Shown here: positions 22,188 to 25,362 of the stretch, piece by piece | Position numbering within the stretch: position 1 is the first letter of the stretch | Layout of the letters: each line of letters begins with the position of its first letter | Assembly (NCBI GenBank): GCA_018969885.1 | Contig: JAGWXN010000018.1 | Location: 1-25,362 of the forward strand | Source: Betaproteobacteria bacterium | GTDB lineage: Bacteria; Pseudomonadota; Gammaproteobacteria; Burkholderiales; Burkholderiaceae | Length of the DNA stretch: 25,362 nt | Reading direction: 5' to 3' | The notes under the pieces: generated by a model | Databases searched by the model: none | What the model was told of the DNA's origin: nothing | What the model saw: only the letters and a program-made list of their open reading frames with translations | Position numbers and translations under genes: made by a program

Positions 22188-23774
22188 TTGAACATTCAGC
22201 GCCTTTTCGCCGGAGTTCGGCTTGTGGCTGTGAGCGCCGCATTCGTGCTCGCAGCGGGGTCTGCAAGCGCGGCGCAGCTTCGCTGGGCCGCCCAGAACGA
22301 CATCCTCACGCTTGACCCGCATTCACAGAACCACGCCACCACCAACAACATCGTCGGCCATGCCTATGAGGGCTTGGTGCGCTATGACAAGAAATATCAG
22401 GTTGAGCCGGCTCTCGCCACCAGCTGGCAGGCGACCTCACCCACGTCCTGGCGCTTCAATCTGCGCAAGGGAATTAAGTTTCATGACGGTTCCGACTTCA
22501 CCGCCGACGACGTCATCTTTTCTTTCGAGCGTATTCGTCAGCCCCAGGGCACGATGCAGATCTACGTGGCGGGCATCAAGGAAATCCTCAAGGTCGATAG
22601 CCACACCATCGATCTGATTCTCGACAAGCCGGTGCCAACGCTCCTTAACAACCTCACAACGTTCTACGTGATGAGTCGGGACTGGTCGGCGAAGAACAAG
22701 TCCGAGCGCATTCAGGACTACAAAGCGAAGGAGGAAACCTTTGCCTCGCGCAACACGAATGGCACCGGCCCCTATGTGATCAAAGAGTGGCGGCCCGACC
22801 AGCGGATCGTGATGAGTGCGAACCCAGCCTGGTGGGACAAGCTCGAAGGCAATGCCACCGACATCGTCTATACGCCCATCAAGGCGGACGCCACGCGGAT
22901 CGCAGCGCTGCTCGCGGGCGACGTCGACATCGTCACCGACCTGCCCACTCAGGACGTGGCAAAGCTGCGCTCGAACCAAAATTTGTTCGTGCTCGATGGT
23001 CCCGAAGTGCGCACCATCTTCATCGCTCTTGATACCCGCAGTGATGAACTCAAGCATGGCCAGAAAGGCGCGAATCCGTTCAAGGATGTGCGCGTGCGCC
23101 AGGCGCTCAGCATGGCAATCGACCGGCAGGCGATTCAACGCACCATCATGCGCAACCTCTCCATCCCCGCCGCCATCATGGTCGCCCCGGGGGTGAATGG
23201 CCATACGGCGGAGCTCGACAAGGTGGCGCCCGCCAATATCGACGGCGCCAAAAAACTGCTGGCAGAAGCCGGCCACCCCAACGGCATCGAGTTCACGCTC
23301 GACTGCCCCAACAACCGCTATGTGAACGACGAAGAAGTGTGTCAGGCCGTGGTCGGCATGTGGGCCAAGCTCGGTGTGCGCGCCAAGCTGAACGCCATGC
23401 CGTTTGGCCCCTTTGCCCAGAAGTTCCAGAACTGGGACTCAAGCGCCTATCTGCTGGGCTGGGGCGTGGCCACCTACGACGCGCAGTACACACTTCAGTC
23501 GCTCATCCGGACCCGCACCAAAGGCGCCGACGGCAACTTCAACTTCTCCGGCGTGAGCAATGCGCGCGTTGATGAGTTGGTTGACGCCATGGGGGTTGAA
23601 ACCGACAAGGCCAAACGTGACGGCATGATCCGCGAAGCCCTCACCATCACACGCGACCAGGCACTCCTCGTTCCGCTTCATCATCAGATGCGGCCTTGGG
23701 CCATGAAGAAGAATGTGAGCATTGCTCACAATTCAAACGACGCGCCCAAGATGTACTACGCCAACATCAAGTAG
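22188..23774 (+). CDS. ABC transporter substrate-binding protein, family 5 (DppA/OppA-like)
   Basis: This is a periplasmic binding protein of the peptide/nickel/opine class, 528 residues. The TTG start gives a signal peptide (MNIQRLFAGVRLVAVSAAF, then VLAAGSASA, cleavage after about residue 28). Family 5 landmarks are LDPHSQNHATTNNIVGHAYEGLVRYD-type content (about residues 42-67), LRKGIKFHDGSDFTADDVIFSFER (about 95-118, including the SBP_bac_5 signature), GTGPYVIKEW, and DVRVRQALSMAIDRQAI. The ligand is unknown; dipeptides, oligopeptides or glutathione are typical. No permease or ATPase genes are adjacent, so it is an orphan receptor. Its stop codon overlaps the end of the convergent monooxygenase gene by eight bases. 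The preceding MarR-like gene may regulate it. Confidence 0.93.
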   Translation: MNIQRLFAGVRLVAVSAAFVLAAGSASAAQLRWAAQNDILTLDPHSQNHATTNNIVGHAYEGLVRYDKKYQVEPALATSWQATSPTSWRFNLRKGIKFHDGSDFTADDVIFSFERIRQPQGTMQIYVAGIKEILKVDSHTIDLILDKPVPTLLNNLTTFYVMSRDWSAKNKSERIQDYKAKEETFASRNTNGTGPYVIKEWRPDQRIVMSANPAWWDKLEGNATDIVYTPIKADATRIAALLAGDVDIVTDLPTQDVAKLRSNQNLFVLDGPEVRTIFIALDTRSDELKHGQKGANPFKDVRVRQALSMAIDRQAIQRTIMRNLSIPAAIMVAPGVNGHTAELDKVAPANIDGAKKLLAEAGHPNGIEFTLDCPNNRYVNDEEVCQAVVGMWAKLGVRAKLNAMPFGPFAQKFQNWDSSAYLLGWGVATYDAQYTLQSLIRTRTKGADGNFNFSGVSNARVDELVDAMGVETDKAKRDGMIREALTITRDQALLVPLHHQMRPWAMKKNVSIAHNSNDAPKMYYANIK

Positions 23775-25362
23775 GACTTACGCGCCGCGGCCTGACCTCG
23801 AAATCATCGAGGTCAGGCTCTCGGGTCAGTCTCCAGTAGTCCACCAGCCGGAAGGGCATCGGTCCGAACACACGGCCGTGCCGGTTGCGATACCAGTTGT
23901 TCATGCCAGGATGCGTCCAGACCAGCTCGGCGTGCTCGGCGTCCACTTTCTCGATATAGCGATCGTGCACCTCGCGCCTGACCTCCAACCGGTCGACGCT
24001 GCGCTCGATCATGTTGCGCAATAGCGTGGTGATGTAGCGCACCTGGCACTCGATGACGAAAATCAGGCTGCCACCGTGCGCGAGGCCCGTATTGGGGCCG
24101 TAGGTCACAAACAGGTTCGGATAGTCTGGGACGGTGATGCCCAGATAGGCGCGCGGGTCGTCATCCGTCCAGGCCTCGGCAAGCGTCTGGCCGGATCGGC
24201 CGAGCACTGTCATCGAACCCAGCATCTGCGCTGCCTCGAACCCGGTGGCGAGAATGATCGCGTCGACCTCATGCCGGGAACCGTCGGCCGCAATCACTGC
24301 ATCGGCCTCGATCCGGTCGACGGCCTCGGTCACCAGCTCGACATTCGGGCGCTTGAGCGCCTGGTACCAGCCGTTGTCGATCAGAATGCGCTTGCCGTAC
24401 GGCGGATAGTCAGGCAGACACTTCGCCACCAGATCGGGACGACCCTCAAGCTGCGCGAGAAGGTACTCGGTCATCTGCTGGCGTTGCCGGTCATTGCGAT
24501 AGTTCATGGCGCGTTCCGGATGCGGCCATGCCGGATCGCGCCGAACCGTGGGAAGCAGCCCGTCGCCAAAGCGCCACATGAGGCCAAAGCGATACCAGGG
24601 GTAGTAGTAAGGAATATTCTCGAGGAGCCAACGCTCACCATGGCTCACGGTGCCGTGATAGTCCTGCGGGGGGCGTGCCCACTGCGGCGAACGCTGGAAC
24701 ACGGTCACCTTGGCTGCGCGGGCGGCGACGCTTCTCAGAAACTGCATGGCACTCGCGCCCGTTCCCACCACAGCAAGGCGCTTACCTTCAAGCGCTACGT
24801 CATGACGCCAGCGTGCGGAATGCCAGGCCGGCCCGGCAAACTGTTCCAGCCCCCGGATGGACGCGGTCTTGGGCTGATTCAGCTGCCCGGTGGCCGAAAT
24901 CACGGCCTGGTAGCGCCGCTCCGACTCAACGCCGCTTGCATCGCGCAGGCGAACCTCCCAGACGCTCTGTGCGTCGTCCCAGCGCATCTGCTCGACCCGT
25001 ACACCGAACTCGATTTTTTCACGGATGCCAAGCTGGTCAGCAACCGCCCGCTGATAGGCCACCACCTCATCTCGCTTGGAGTAGTTGCTGGTCCAGGCCA
25101 GATTGGGCGCAAAGGAATAGGAGTAGTAGTGATTGGGTGTATCGACACCGGCTTCCGGATAGTTGTTCTCAAACCAGGTGCCCCCCAGCGAGGGGTTCTT
25201 GTCGACGATGTCAAAGGCAATTCCGAGTTCGCGCAGGCGCCCGGCCGCACACAGGCCGGAAAAACCGCAGCCCACCACCAGCACCCGAAACCGCTTGAGC
25301 GCACCGCTCTCGGGCGGCGCGTTCCAGCGCACCTCGCGGCTTGCAAAGCCCATCTCCTCCAT
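23767..25362 (-). CDS. Flavin-containing (Baeyer-Villiger type) monooxygenase, probably 5' truncated by the window edge
   Basis: This FAD- and NADPH-dependent monooxygenase would insert oxygen into ketones or oxidise heteroatoms. The FAD Rossmann motif is VVGCGFSGLCAAGRL (residues 29-43 of the visible part), and the NADPH motif is VVGTGASAMQF (198-208). The Baeyer-Villiger fingerprint F-x-G-x3-H-x3-W is at 175-185 (FAGPAWHSARW), but the next residue is Arg where Pro or Asp is usual. The C-terminus (HPGMNNWYRNRHGRVFGPMPFRLVDYW, roughly 487-513) resembles 4-hydroxyacetophenone monooxygenase-like enzymes, which carry an N-terminal extension of about 100 residues. The visible MEEMGFASREVRW looks like the end of that extension, so the ATG at the window edge is probably internal. 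The substrate is unknown. Confidence 0.88.
   Translation of the reverse strand: MEEMGFASREVRWNAPPESGALKRFRVLVVGCGFSGLCAAGRLRELGIAFDIVDKNPSLGGTWFENNYPEAGVDTPNHYYSYSFAPNLAWTSNYSKRDEVVAYQRAVADQLGIREKIEFGVRVEQMRWDDAQSVWEVRLRDASGVESERRYQAVISATGQLNQPKTASIRGLEQFAGPAWHSARWRHDVALEGKRLAVVGTGASAMQFLRSVAARAAKVTVFQRSPQWARPPQDYHGTVSHGERWLLENIPYYYPWYRFGLMWRFGDGLLPTVRRDPAWPHPERAMNYRNDRQRQQMTEYLLAQLEGRPDLVAKCLPDYPPYGKRILIDNGWYQALKRPNVELVTEAVDRIEADAVIAADGSRHEVDAIILATGFEAAQMLGSMTVLGRSGQTLAEAWTDDDPRAYLGITVPDYPNLFVTYGPNTGLAHGGSLIFVIECQVRYITTLLRNMIERSVDRLEVRREVHDRYIEKVDAEHAELVWTHPGMNNWYRNRHGRVFGPMPFRLVDYWRLTREPDLDDFEVRPRRVSPT
23790..23818 (+). terminator. Perfect 11-bp stem-loop after the binding-protein gene, inside the monooxygenase gene
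   Basis: GCCTGACCTCG (23790-23800) and CGAGGTCAGGC (23808-23818) are perfectly complementary around a 7-base loop. The hairpin begins 15 bases after the stop codon of the binding protein, and lies within the last codons of the convergent monooxygenase gene. No T-run follows on either strand, so it is not a classic intrinsic terminator. It could stabilise the 3' end of the binding-protein mRNA or help termination. The structure is certain; the role is inferred. Confidence 0.45.

Noticed and set aside
1..25362. Search for CRISPR repeats, tRNA or rRNA genes, transposases, phage genes and toxin-antitoxin pairs
   Set aside because: No regularly spaced repeats, no cloverleaf or rRNA sequence, and no mobile or defence gene family was recognised on either strand.

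Overview
This 25.4 kb window is GC-rich, densely coded chromosomal DNA. It looks like a betaproteobacterium, most probably of the Burkholderiales. That placement is inferred from gene content and order (aroG, tldD, yhdP and glnE together; ilvE followed by a zf-CHCC protein; an NTF2-like protein, a YheT-type hydrolase and a small conserved protein in a row) and from many GTG and TTG starts. It was not tested by any search. I see no rRNA, tRNA, CRISPR array, insertion sequence or prophage gene.

Layout. 1-1106 (+): the 3' end of a BMP-family nucleoside-type ABC binding protein, abutting a PduO-type cobalamin adenosyltransferase. 1123-2392 (-): the DAHP synthase gene aroG, preceded by what reads as a complete transcription attenuator. 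It has a 29-residue leader peptide with seven Phe/Tyr codons among ten, an antiterminator pairing and a rho-independent terminator. 2500-7446 (+): a thiamine-diphosphate E1 alpha/beta pair followed by a three-gene TRAP transporter (dctP, dctQ, dctM types). 7465-13007 (-): tldD and a very large AsmA/YhdP-like protein, divergent from glnE (13081-15804, +). 15874-18167 (-): an operon of an MFS transporter, azlC and azlD, divergent from ilvE (18325-19248, +). 19277-21533 (+): a zinc-finger protein, an NTF2-like protein, a YheT-type hydrolase and a conserved protein of unknown function. 21666-23774 (+): a MarR-like regulator with palindromes in its promoter region, then an orphan family-5 peptide-type binding protein. 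23767-25362 (-): a flavin monooxygenase of the Baeyer-Villiger type, probably cut by the window edge.

How the parts may work together. The aroG attenuator would couple entry into the shikimate pathway to charged tRNA-Phe and tRNA-Tyr. GlnE sets the activity of glutamine synthetase. IlvE lies divergent to AzlCD, so branched-chain amino acid synthesis and probable export sit side by side. The E1 plus TRAP block looks like an uptake-and-oxidation cassette for a 2-oxo acid or related compound, but no E2 or E3 partner is nearby. It sits between aroG and tldD, which I expect to be closer neighbours in related genomes.

The most interesting element is the aroG leader (2247-2392), because its control codons, antiterminator and terminator all fit one mechanism. 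Next are the palindromes before the MarR-like gene, the hairpin at the expected 5' end of the peptide-binding protein mRNA, and the perfect 11-bp stem-loop inside the 3' end of the monooxygenase gene.
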